Part shown: piece by piece, positions 1 through 6,428 of the stretch
Position numbering within the stretch: the first letter of the stretch is position 1
Layout: each line of letters begins with the position of its first letter
DNA from: an uncultured Bacilli bacterium
GTDB lineage: Bacteria > Bacillota_I > Bacilli_A > RF39 > UBA660
Assembly: GCA_934130105.1 (NCBI GenBank)
Contig: CAKOXL010000031.1
Location: 1 to 13,756 of the forward strand
Reading direction: 5' to 3'
DNA length: 13,756 nt
The notes under the pieces: model-generated
The model's input: only the letters and a program-made list of their open reading frames with translations
Database searches by the model: none
What the model was told of the DNA's origin: nothing
Position numbers and translations under genes: made by a program

Positions 1-2
1 AT

Positions 3-851
3 GCCAATGGTAAAGTAGTAGATATAGCTAAAAATAAAACATTAGCACAGTTAATACTAGATAATAATGAATTAATAGCTGCTCAACCAACTCTAACAAC
101 ATCATCAAATAATGCAAGCGATAAAAGTGGTTTATATATATCAACTGATACTAATACTGGAGAACCAACATACTATTTTAGAGGAAATGTAGAAAATAAT
201 TATGTAAGTTTTGCAGGATTCATATGGCGAATAGTTAGAATTAACGAAGATGGAACAGTAAGAATTATTATGCAAGATGGAATAAATGATAATACTAGTT
301 ATGTGTTTAATTCAAACTATAATAATTATACTTATATGTATTATTCAAATAGTAATGCCAAAACAACAATTGAAAATTGGTATCAAACAAATATAGAAAG
401 TAAAACTAATTTAGATAATAAAGTGGCAAGTGGTAATTATTTTTGTGAGCAAGCAAAGGTTAAATATTCATCTAGATACACATCAGGAAGTGCTATTATG
501 ACAGTATATTCTAGTTATACACCAGACTTTAAATGTATAACAGATGGAAATGGCAAAGGGTTAGTAAATGCAAATGTTGGTTTAATTACTTATGATGAAG
601 TAGTGTATGCAGGAGGCTATTATGGAAAAAATAATAGTAACTATTATTTATATAATAATGATTATTTTTGGACAATGAGTCCAGCAAGCTTTTCTGGTTC
701 CTATTCATATGTATGGCGTGTGAATGCCACAGGTAATATTTACGATCGTTATGTTGCTGATACTAGTAACATACACCCAGTTTTAAATTTAAGAGCCGAT
801 GTTATGGTAACAGGAACTGGAACAAGTGCTGATCCATTCGTAATATCTTAA
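3..851 (+). CDS. C-terminal part of a surface protein with a DUF6273-like domain (5' end outside window)
   Basis: The reading frame is open from base 3 to the TAA at 849-851 (282 residues visible), so the gene starts upstream. The ATG at 270 is internal: the frame before it encodes a natural continuation, including a segment reading FAGFIWRIVRINEDG. The visible part has a short helical stretch (about residues 1-30), a Ser/Thr/Asn-rich linker, then a domain rich in Tyr, Asn, Gly and Ser. That domain ends in a WTMSPASF block, a VWRV block and an HPVLNLRADV block. This arrangement matches my recollection of DUF6273-type domains, found on secreted proteins of gut Firmicutes, some of which carry prepilin-type N-termini. 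The N-terminus is not visible here, so export and anchoring are inferred. Function is unknown; ligand binding at the cell surface is a guess. The 3' codon use is odd (see findings). A terminator follows at 920. Confidence 0.75.
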   Translation, partial: ANGKVVDIAKNKTLAQLILDNNELIAAQPTLTTSSNNASDKSGLYISTDTNTGEPTYYFRGNVENNYVSFAGFIWRIVRINEDGTVRIIMQDGINDNTSYVFNSNYNNYTYMYYSNSNAKTTIENWYQTNIESKTNLDNKVASGNYFCEQAKVKYSSRYTSGSAIMTVYSSYTPDFKCITDGNGKGLVNANVGLITYDEVVYAGGYYGKNNSNYYLYNNDYFWTMSPASFSGSYSYVWRVNATGNIYDRYVADTSNIHPVLNLRADVMVTGTGTSADPFVIS

Positions 852-919
852 CTACTAACATTCCTAGAAATCGTTAAAATTTATAAAATGCTAAAACTTA
901 GTTATCAAAAAAATAATTC

Positions 920-953
920 AAAAAGGTAAAAATCATAAGGTTTTTATCTTTTT
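920..953 (+). terminator. Rho-independent terminator after the DUF6273-like gene
   Basis: The arms AAAAAGGTAAAAA (920-932) and TTTTTATCTTTTT (941-953) pair over 13 bp with one G-U wobble. They can extend by two pairs to a loop of ATAA. The 3' arm itself forms the T-rich tract. It lies 68 bases after the stop codon of the upstream gene. Confidence 0.75.
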
Positions 954-991
954 AATTTTCTATCTAACGCCTTAGATAATAAAAATATTAG

Positions 992-1008
992 TTCCCATAA
1001 TTTCCCAT
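992..1008 (+). promoter_or_regulatory. Direct repeat TTCCCAT-N3-TTCCCAT, candidate response-regulator binding site
   Basis: Two identical heptamers, TTCCCAT at 992-998 and at 1002-1008, are spaced 10 bp start to start, one helical turn. OmpR-family regulators commonly bind tandem half-sites with 10-11 bp spacing, and the gene downstream encodes such a regulator. If the TATAAT at 1041-1046 is a -10 element, the repeat sits at about -61 to -45, a usual activator position, and no consensus -35 is present there. Autoregulation is an inference. Confidence 0.4.
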
Positions 1009-1173
1009 TATTATTTAATATTCTTTTCACATTCTTTTTCTATAATTAAAACATGAAAGGAAGTGATAATTAATAAATAAGATTCAAATTAAAAATTAGT
1101 TAAAATGATATAGAAAACTCCTACTTAAATTAATTGAATGGATGTGATAAAGATAGAAATAAATAAAAATTAG

Positions 1174-1182
1174 TGTTATACT
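1174..1182 (+). promoter_or_regulatory. Candidate extended -10 promoter of the two-component operon
   Basis: The sequence TGTTATACT fits an extended -10 element (TG-N-TATACT). No good -35 hexamer is seen 16-18 bp upstream. A start near 1189 would leave a very short leader that cuts close to the ribosome binding site at 1188-1197, so the TATAAT at 1041 is a competing candidate. Confidence 0.35.
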
Positions 1183-1200
1183 AAAACAGGTGGTGATATT

Positions 1201-1866
1201 ATGTATCGGATTGCATTAGTAGAGGATGAAGTTGATTTATCTAATTTGATTAAAACATATCTAGAAAAATCTTCTTATCAAGTAATTACCTTTTATAATG
1301 GGCAAGATGCTCTAAATTATATAGAAAGTGATAACCAAATTAATCTTTGGATATTAGATATAATGCTGGGTGATGAAATAAGTGGTTATGACATTATAAA
1401 AAAAATTCACGAAAAAAATACTGATGTTCCTGTTATATTTACATCAGCTAGAGATCAAGATTTAGATAAAATAATCGGGCTTGAATTAGGAAGTGACGAT
1501 TATATTACCAAGCCTTACTCACCTAAAGAACTAGTACTTAGAGTTAATAATATGATTAAACGCGTGTATAAAGATAAAGAAAAATCGTGCATACAATATT
1601 TAGATTACGAAATTGATCCTGAGAGACGTCTAGTTTTTGAAAACAACAAAGAAATTAAATTAACAACCCTTGAATTTGATTTATTACTCTTACTTATTAA
1701 TAATAAAAATAAGAGTTTTTCAAGAGATGAAATATTAAATTCTGTATGGGGTGATGATTATTTTGGAAGTGATCGTGTCGTTGATGATTTAATTAGAAGG
1801 CTACGTAAAAAGATGAAAAAATTAAACGTTAATACCGTATATGGGTATGGATACAGATTATCATGA
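1201..1866 (+). CDS. OmpR/PhoB-family response regulator
   Basis: This 221-residue protein has the usual length and layout of a DNA-binding response regulator. The receiver domain (about 1-120) has the acidic pair E8-D9, the phospho-acceptor D53, T81 and K104 followed by P105. A winged-helix effector domain (about 129-221) has a recognition-helix region around DRVVDDLIRRLRKKM and a terminal YGYGYRL wing. Phosphorylation of D53 by the kinase encoded next should control DNA binding. The loop after D53 reads IMLGDEISGYD: it lacks the usual proline and is one residue longer than the common MLPDMDGFE form, a variant I believe exists in some Firmicute regulators. The ATG follows an AGGTGGTGAT ribosome binding site by three bases. 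Its stop overlaps the kinase start (ATGA), so the two are translationally coupled. The target genes cannot be read from the sequence. Confidence 0.93.
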   Translation: MYRIALVEDEVDLSNLIKTYLEKSSYQVITFYNGQDALNYIESDNQINLWILDIMLGDEISGYDIIKKIHEKNTDVPVIFTSARDQDLDKIIGLELGSDDYITKPYSPKELVLRVNNMIKRVYKDKEKSCIQYLDYEIDPERRLVFENNKEIKLTTLEFDLLLLLINNKNKSFSRDEILNSVWGDDYFGSDRVVDDLIRRLRKKMKKLNVNTVYGYGYRLS

Positions 1867-3134
1867 AATATATTAAAAGCAAATTAAGTCATCAACTACT
1901 ATCAACAATAATCATAGCTTTCAGTATAATTTTAATATCAGTTGGCGTTATTTTACCAAATACCATGTTACCAATTTATGAAAAAAATTTATATAACTAT
2001 TTAAAACAGCCGCTTGACTTTTTAGACGAAGATATCGTTGACAACTCTATATCCAGCGAAATAGGCTATATTTATATTTATAATGATGTTTTATCATATA
2101 GTGATAATTTTGATGAATTAGTTAAATATGGAAAAGTAGAACAGTTTTTATCGCTAATTAATAAGACTTATGGAAACTTCTACTACCACGGTCAAAAGTA
2201 TTATTATTATACTACCACAAGTGATTCTATTCAAAGAATAGCTTTTACTAACAATTCCTATATTTTACAGTGTAAACATGACTCTTGGGCACATATATTC
2301 CCAATCATATTTCTAACCCTTCTAATAGTTTCTTTTGTACTAATTACATGGAGTAGTGTAGTAGTCAAAAAAATAGAAAAATTAAAAAATAAGATTGACC
2401 ATATTGATGATGATACATATAACCATAAAATTGACGATAGTTCTGATGATGAGATTAGATCATTAGAATTAGCTATTGAAGATATGAGAATTTCCCTTAA
2501 AAATCAAGAAGAGTACCGCAACCAAATGTATCAAAATATATCGCATGACTTTAAGACCCCCCTTACAGTCATAAAATCATATATTGAAGCAGTTGAAGAT
2601 GGCATTGAAGATAGTACAAATGCCTTGAAAATTATAAAAGAGCAAACCAATAAATTAGAAAATAAAGTACACTCCTTACTGTATTTAAATAAATTAGATT
2701 ATATAAAAGATTTAAAAACTCTTGAATTAAAAAATATTGATATTGAAAATATAATTCATACTTCAGTAGAAAAATTTAAGTATCGTAACACTAATATTAA
2801 TTTTGTAGTTCAAATATTTAATCATAGCAAATTTATAGGGACTGAAGACTCCTGGGAAACAATTATAGATAACCTATTAAATAATGCTGTTCGTTACGCA
2901 GAAAAAGAAATAAAAATAACCGTTAAAAAAAGTCAAATTATTGTATATAATGACGGGCCAAATATTGATAATGATTTGATAGAAGGAATATTTGTTCCTT
3001 TTAGAAAAGGCGTTAAAGGTGAATTTGGTTTAGGTTTATCAATAGTTAAGAAAACATTAGCTATGATGAAATATGATATTTTAGTTAAAAATCATAATAA
3101 GAAAGGTGTATCTTTTGTTATATATAGAAAATAA
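1863..3134 (+). CDS. Sensor histidine kinase, partner of the preceding regulator
   Basis: This is a 423-residue membrane kinase. TM1 is at about 10-32 and TM2 at about 144-168. They flank an extracytoplasmic sensor of roughly 110 residues that is rich in Tyr and Asp and resembles nothing I can name. A HAMP-like linker follows (about 169-215). The dimerisation/phospho-acceptor domain has the H-box NISHDFKTPLTVIKSY with H228 as the phosphorylated residue. The ATPase domain shows the N-box (DNLLNNAVRYA, N337/N341), the D-box NDGPNID (D364, G365) and the G2 box GEFGLGLSIVKK (about 386-397). All catalytic boxes look intact. The start codon overlaps the regulator's stop by four bases. A terminator at 3151 ends the two-gene operon, which is separate from the sporulation genes downstream. 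The signal sensed is unknown. Confidence 0.93.
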   Translation: MKYIKSKLSHQLLSTIIIAFSIILISVGVILPNTMLPIYEKNLYNYLKQPLDFLDEDIVDNSISSEIGYIYIYNDVLSYSDNFDELVKYGKVEQFLSLINKTYGNFYYHGQKYYYYTTTSDSIQRIAFTNNSYILQCKHDSWAHIFPIIFLTLLIVSFVLITWSSVVVKKIEKLKNKIDHIDDDTYNHKIDDSSDDEIRSLELAIEDMRISLKNQEEYRNQMYQNISHDFKTPLTVIKSYIEAVEDGIEDSTNALKIIKEQTNKLENKVHSLLYLNKLDYIKDLKTLELKNIDIENIIHTSVEKFKYRNTNINFVVQIFNHSKFIGTEDSWETIIDNLLNNAVRYAEKEIKITVKKSQIIVYNDGPNIDNDLIEGIFVPFRKGVKGEFGLGLSIVKKTLAMMKYDILVKNHNKKGVSFVIYRK

Positions 3135-3150
3135 ATTATTTGAAAAAAGG

Positions 3151-3183
3151 AAACAGTTTAAAGCTTTTTTAAGCTGTTTTTTT
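3151..3183 (+). terminator. Rho-independent terminator after the histidine kinase
   Basis: The arms AAACAGTTTAAA (3151-3162) and TTTAAGCTGTTT (3168-3179) pair over 12 bp with one G-U wobble around a GCTTT loop, followed by a T run to 3183. It lies 16 bases after the kinase stop. Confidence 0.85.
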
Positions 3184-3235
3184 CGTCTCTAAAATTTAGT
3201 TTAAAGTCAAATTTCTACATAAAAATTAACTTTTA

Positions 3236-3241
3236 TATACT
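3236..3241 (+). promoter_or_regulatory. Possible -10 element for spoIIGA
   Basis: TATACT lies 30 bases upstream of the preferred TTG start, in the 67-base gap after a strong terminator, so a promoter is needed about here. No convincing -35 is present at 16-18 bp. In B. subtilis the spoIIG promoter depends on Spo0A boxes (TGTCGAA). The nearest resemblance here is AGTCAAA at 3205-3211, with two mismatches, which is too weak to call. Confidence 0.3.
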
Positions 3242-3265
3242 ATATTTATTATGTTGGTGATTATA

Positions 3266-4042
3266 TTGAAAATATATTTAGATTTAATATTTATAATCAA
3301 TTTTATGTTTGACTTTTTGTTACTTCTTACAGTCAAAATAGTATTAAAAAAGAAAGTAAAATGTTACCGAATATTATTAGCATCATTCTTTGGTGCATTT
3401 AGTATTTTTTTTCTTTTTCTAAAATTAAATTCTATTACCTTATTTTTATTAAAAGTAATTATATCACTAATAATGATAATAATTTCTTTTGGCATAACTA
3501 GTATTAATGAATTTATTAAAAACACTCTATATTTATACTTTGTTAGTATTATTTTAGGAGGTTTTCTATACTATTTAAATCTTGAATTTTCCTATGATAA
3601 CATTGGTTTAATCTTTATAAACAATGGTTTCAGTATCAATTTTATTTTACTTTTAATCCTAAGTCCTATTATTTTATATCTCTATATTAAGCAAGATAAG
3701 AATCTAAAAATTATAAATAACTACTACTATCAAGCTGATATTTACTATAAAAATTTTAAAAAAAGTTACAATGCTTATTTAGATACTGGAAATAAATTAT
3801 ATGACCCTTATTTTAAGAAGCCGATAATACTACTATATGATAAGAACTTTCCTAAAATAGAAAATCCTATTTATGTTCCCTATAAAACACTTGATCACAC
3901 AGGACTATTAGAATGTGTTAGAGTAGATAAAATAATTTTAGATAATGAAAAAACCATAAAGAAGCCATTTGTTGCCTTAAGTAAAGATAAATTAAAAATG
4001 GATGATGTACAAGTATTATTGCATAAAGATTATTTAGAATAG
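3266..4042 (+). CDS. spoIIGA: Sporulation sigma-E factor-processing aspartic protease SpoIIGA
   Basis: SpoIIGA is the membrane-embedded aspartic protease that removes the pro-sequence of sigma-E in the mother cell. The N-terminal half has five hydrophobic segments (about residues 5-25, 34-54, 56-76, 87-105 and 121-141). The cytoplasmic half carries the protease signature DTGNKLYDP with catalytic D173, corresponding to the DSGN motif of B. subtilis. I prefer the TTG at 3266 over the ATG at 3251. A GGTGAT ribosome binding site (3256-3261) sits four bases before the TTG and lies inside the longer form, and the protein then begins (M)KIYLD, as I recall the B. subtilis protein does. At 258 residues it is shorter than the roughly 309 of B. 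subtilis. The missing length seems to be a loop between the active-site block and the VPYKTL block. The sigE substrate gene follows 72 bases later. Confidence 0.92.
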   Translation: MKIYLDLIFIINFMFDFLLLLTVKIVLKKKVKCYRILLASFFGAFSIFFLFLKLNSITLFLLKVIISLIMIIISFGITSINEFIKNTLYLYFVSIILGGFLYYLNLEFSYDNIGLIFINNGFSINFILLLILSPIILYLYIKQDKNLKIINNYYYQADIYYKNFKKSYNAYLDTGNKLYDPYFKKPIILLYDKNFPKIENPIYVPYKTLDHTGLLECVRVDKIILDNEKTIKKPFVALSKDKLKMDDVQVLLHKDYLE

Positions 4043-4102
4043 AAAACGACATTTTTTTCTAGTTATTTTTTCTATACTAGATTTATAAACATATAATTAA
4101 AT

Positions 4103-4109
4103 AAGGAGG
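4103..4109 (+). promoter_or_regulatory. Consensus Shine-Dalgarno of sigE
   Basis: AAGGAGG lies five bases before the ATG at 4115. It is a full consensus site, unlike the GGTGAT-type sites of most neighbours, and it fixes the sigE start that includes the whole pro-sequence. Confidence 0.8.
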
Positions 4110-4114
4110 AATTT

Positions 4115-4804
4115 ATGATTAGTTTATTGCTATTAATAGGAAGTATTATTAACAAAATTAATGTGTTATTTTATGTTGGGGCAGCAGATATCTTACCGCC
4201 ACCATTAACTAAAGCTGAAGAAGAGTATTTTTTAACTATGGCATCAGATGGAGACTTATTTGCAAGAGATAAATTAATTGAACATAACTTAAGGCTTGTT
4301 GTTTTTCTAGCTAAAAAATATGAAAACACTAAGGTTGATTTAGAAGATTTAGTAAGTATAGGTACCATTGGTTTAATTAAGGGTATCAAAACGTTTTCTA
4401 AAGGTAAAAATATCAAGTTAGCAACTTATGCATCTAGATGTATTGATAATGAAATACTTATGTATTTAAGAAAAAATAAAAAAGTTAGAACTGAAGTTAG
4501 TTTTGATGAATCATTAAGCTTTGATCCAGATGGCAATGAGCTTAGGCTAGAAGATATTTTAGGAACGGAACCAGATTTGGTTACCAAAAACTTAGAGCAA
4601 GAAACAGAAAGAAACTTAGTGATGGAAGAAATTAATAAGTTAAATACTAGAGATAGAGAAATAATTATTTTAAGATATGGTCTTATGGGACATAAAGAAA
4701 TGACTCAAAAAGATGTAGCCGATTTATTAGGAATTAGTCAATCATATATTTCTAGGATTGAGAAGAAGGTTATAAGAAGATTAAGAGCCTTAGTTAAATG
4801 TTAG
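4115..4804 (+). CDS. sigE: RNA polymerase sporulation sigma-E factor, pro-form
   Basis: This 229-residue sigma-70 family factor closely matches B. subtilis SigE (about 239). Landmarks are the LPPPL block at 27-31, region 2.1-2.2 (NLRLVV, then LEDLVSIGTIGLIKGI), region 2.3-2.4 (KLATYASRCIDNEILMYLRK), the linker SFDESLSFDPDGNEL, and the region 4.2 helix-turn-helix TQKDVADLLGISQSYISRIE. It directs early mother-cell transcription after cleavage by SpoIIGA. The N-terminal pro-sequence before the FYVGAAD segment (about residues 1-20) is shorter and more hydrophobic than in B. subtilis, almost a transmembrane helix (see findings). It follows spoIIGA by 72 bases and is probably co-transcribed, although an AT-rich CATATAAT at 4090-4097 could serve as a second promoter. 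In B. subtilis sigG comes next; here a terminator and rsmE do. Confidence 0.96.
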   Translation: MISLLLLIGSIINKINVLFYVGAADILPPPLTKAEEEYFLTMASDGDLFARDKLIEHNLRLVVFLAKKYENTKVDLEDLVSIGTIGLIKGIKTFSKGKNIKLATYASRCIDNEILMYLRKNKKVRTEVSFDESLSFDPDGNELRLEDILGTEPDLVTKNLEQETERNLVMEEINKLNTRDREIIILRYGLMGHKEMTQKDVADLLGISQSYISRIEKKVIRRLRALVKC

Positions 4805-4811
4805 ATATTTT

Positions 4812-4838
4812 AATGAGCACATTGCTCATTTTTCTTTT
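4812..4838 (+). terminator. Rho-independent terminator after sigE
   Basis: AATGAGCA (4812-4819) and TGCTCATT (4823-4830) form a perfect 8-bp stem with loop CAT, followed by TTTCTTTT. It lies eight bases after the sigE stop. Confidence 0.88.
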
Positions 4839-4865
4839 GCATTAAAGTTTAAATTATTATAAAAT
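4837..4865 (+). promoter_or_regulatory. Candidate vegetative promoter of rsmE
   Basis: TTGCAT (4837-4842) and TAAAAT (4860-4865) are separated by 17 bp, just after the sigE terminator and 17 bases before the rsmE start. TATAAA at 4858 with a 15-bp spacer is an alternative -10. The placement after a terminator supports an independent transcription unit. Confidence 0.45.
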
Positions 4866-4882
4866 AAAGTAGGAGTGATATT

Positions 4883-5599
4883 ATGCAGCGTTATTTTGCA
4901 GATAAAATCGATAATAACTTAATAACCTTAAATAAAGATGATTCATACCACATTACCAAAGTTATGCGTATGAATATCTTGGATAAAATAGAAATAGTTT
5001 ATAATAAAAAAGTATATATAGCTGAAATAACTAGTTTAAAGCCCGATGTAGTAGCAAAACTTGTAAAAGAAAAAGAAGAAAACACTAAATTATCATGTGC
5101 TGTTACCATAGTTCAATCTCTAGTAAAAGAGCAAAAAATGGACTATATACTACAAAAGACTACTGAGCTTGGTGTTAGTACGATAATACCATTTGCTGCT
5201 TCCCGTAGTGTAGTAAAAATAGACGGTAAAGAAAATAAAAAAATTGAACGTTGGCAAAGTATTGTAAAAGAAGCATCTGAACAATCTAAACAAATTGAAA
5301 TACCAAAAGTAGAAAACATTATTGACATATCAAATTTAGTAAAGTTGTCAGATTATGATGTAAAATTTTTATGCACCGTTAATGAAAAAAGTAAAAATAT
5401 AAAAAAAGTATTATCAAATTTATATGAAAGTGCTAGAATGTTATTTGTAATAGGACCCGAGGGTGGATTTACAAAAGAAGAAGAACAAGTAATGATGGAT
5501 AATGATTTTATACCTATTTCACTTGGAAATAGTGTATTAAGAACTGAAACTGCTTCAACTTTTATTATGAGTGTAGTTCGTTATATAGATATGGAGTGA
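4883..5599 (+). CDS. rsmE: 16S rRNA (uracil-1498-N3)-methyltransferase RsmE
   Basis: RsmE uses S-adenosylmethionine to methylate N3 of U1498 in helix 44 of 16S rRNA, in the cytoplasm. At 238 residues it has the normal family length. The N-terminal PUA-like part includes HITKVMR (23-29). The C-terminal SPOUT/trefoil-knot part carries QKTTELGV (91-98), a SEQSKQIEIP block (132-141; the family usually has EQSGR), IGPEGGFTKEE (190-200) and LGNSVLRTETA (214-224), the cofactor-binding knot. A GN replaces the more usual GxR in the last motif, but the LRTETA core is intact. The ribosome binding site is AGGAGTGAT. The next gene starts seven bases after the stop, and its ribosome binding site lies inside the rsmE end, so the two are likely coupled. 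Confidence 0.95.
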   Translation: MQRYFADKIDNNLITLNKDDSYHITKVMRMNILDKIEIVYNKKVYIAEITSLKPDVVAKLVKEKEENTKLSCAVTIVQSLVKEQKMDYILQKTTELGVSTIIPFAASRSVVKIDGKENKKIERWQSIVKEASEQSKQIEIPKVENIIDISNLVKLSDYDVKFLCTVNEKSKNIKKVLSNLYESARMLFVIGPEGGFTKEEEQVMMDNDFIPISLGNSVLRTETASTFIMSVVRYIDME

Positions 5600-5606
5600 A
5601 GTATAT

Positions 5607-6428
5607 ATGGGTAGTATTTTAGATATCGTGCTAGGCCACGAATTATTTTTTATTTATAGTTTAATAGCAATAGTTATAGTCCTTATTTTAGTTATAGTAA
5701 TTGTTGGTAAAAAAGAAAGTAAAAAGAAAACACCAAATTTATTCGATACTTTAAATCTTAAAATTATAGCTAATCCTGACGAAATGGTAGATACTACTAG
5801 TAGTGTTGTAAACATTAAAAAAGAGCCTAAAAAAGAAGAATTTAAAGATTTAGAACCTATTCCTAAAGTTAGTACTGTTTATAGTGAGAAAGTCAAGGAA
5901 ACCTTAGAAGAAGTACTAGACGATGAAGATAGTGATGATATCTACGTTGAATCCGATTTAGAAAAAACACAAGCCCAACTTAGAGTAGAGGAAATTACTA
6001 AAGCATTAAAAGAAGCTGAGATGGAAGAATTAAATAAAAAGGATAAATATGAGCAATTTGAAGAAGAACAAGAAAAAAACGCAATTATAAGTTTTAATGA
6101 ACTTATGGCTTCTTACGATAAACTATACAGTGAAAATGAAAAAATACAATATATTGACGATGAGAATATTCCAATAAATATTGATGAATTGTATGAATTA
6201 CAAAAAGAGAGTAAAGAAAGTAAAAGTGCTCCTGTTAAAATTGAAGAATTAATTCCAGAAACCAAGACAAATACCAAAACATCATCATTTAAGAGTAGTC
6301 CATACATATCACCTGTTTATGGCATTCAAAAACCACCAGTTGATTCAAGAAATAATACAGATATAGAAATAGATGATGCCAATAAGTTTTTAAAAACACT
6401 AAAAGATCTTAAAAACAATTTAGAGTAA
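5607..6428 (+). CDS. Unrecognised acidic protein with one N-terminal membrane segment
   Basis: I do not recognise this 273-residue protein. One strong hydrophobic helix at about 13-33 is followed by a basic stretch (GKKESKKK), so the long C-terminal part should be cytoplasmic. That part is very rich in Glu, Lys and Asp and mostly disorder-like, with a probable coiled coil at about 117-160. It has a short motif SPYISPVYGI (231-240) and a Leu/Lys amphipathic C-terminus (258-272). The topology resembles membrane-tethered cell-division scaffolds such as ZipA, but no FtsZ-binding domain is visible and I claim no homology. A GGAGTGA ribosome binding site overlaps the rsmE stop codon, which supports both the start and co-transcription with rsmE. 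The hairpin at 6427 overlaps its stop. It sits directly before spoIIIE. Codon use is like that of the neighbours. Confidence 0.85.
   Translation: MGSILDIVLGHELFFIYSLIAIVIVLILVIVIVGKKESKKKTPNLFDTLNLKIIANPDEMVDTTSSVVNIKKEPKKEEFKDLEPIPKVSTVYSEKVKETLEEVLDDEDSDDIYVESDLEKTQAQLRVEEITKALKEAEMEELNKKDKYEQFEEEQEKNAIISFNELMASYDKLYSENEKIQYIDDENIPINIDELYELQKESKESKSAPVKIEELIPETKTNTKTSSFKSSPYISPVYGIQKPPVDSRNNTDIEIDDANKFLKTLKDLKNNLE

Larger units (their letters stand above)
852..1200. other. 349-base intergenic regulatory region before the two-component system
   Basis: No gene is supported here. In order it holds a terminator (920-953), a 7-bp inverted repeat TATCTAA/TTAGATA with loop CGCC (961-978), two TTCCCAT copies 10 bp apart (992-1008), a TATAAT hexamer at 1041-1046 without a good -35, two Shine-Dalgarno-like stretches with no start codon after them (near 1058 and 1140), and an extended -10 (1174-1182) just upstream of the response regulator's ribosome binding site. 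The only ATG with a ribosome-binding-like neighbourhood (1053) gives six codons and is not credible as a gene. Confidence 0.7.

Noticed and set aside
270..851. A complete gene starting at the ATG at 270
   Set aside because: The frame is open and protein-like back to base 3, with no ribosome binding site before 270. The ATG is an internal methionine.
852..1200. Template repeat of a diversity-generating retroelement next to the first gene
   Set aside because: By eye, no segment of the gap resembles bases 700-830, and no reverse transcriptase is encoded in the window.
3205..3211. Spo0A box upstream of spoIIGA (AGTCAAA)
   Set aside because: Two mismatches to TGTCGAA in AT-rich sequence; not distinguishable from chance.
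4058..4081. Inverted repeat TCTAGT/ACTAGA between spoIIGA and sigE as a terminator
   Set aside because: Only six AT-rich pairs around a 12-base loop and no T tract after it. Co-transcription of spoIIGA and sigE is expected.
4090..4097. Sigma-E-type -10 element (CATATAAT) before sigE
   Set aside because: It has one mismatch to a CATACANT-like consensus, but no matching -35 at the right distance, and it equally fits a vegetative TATAAT.
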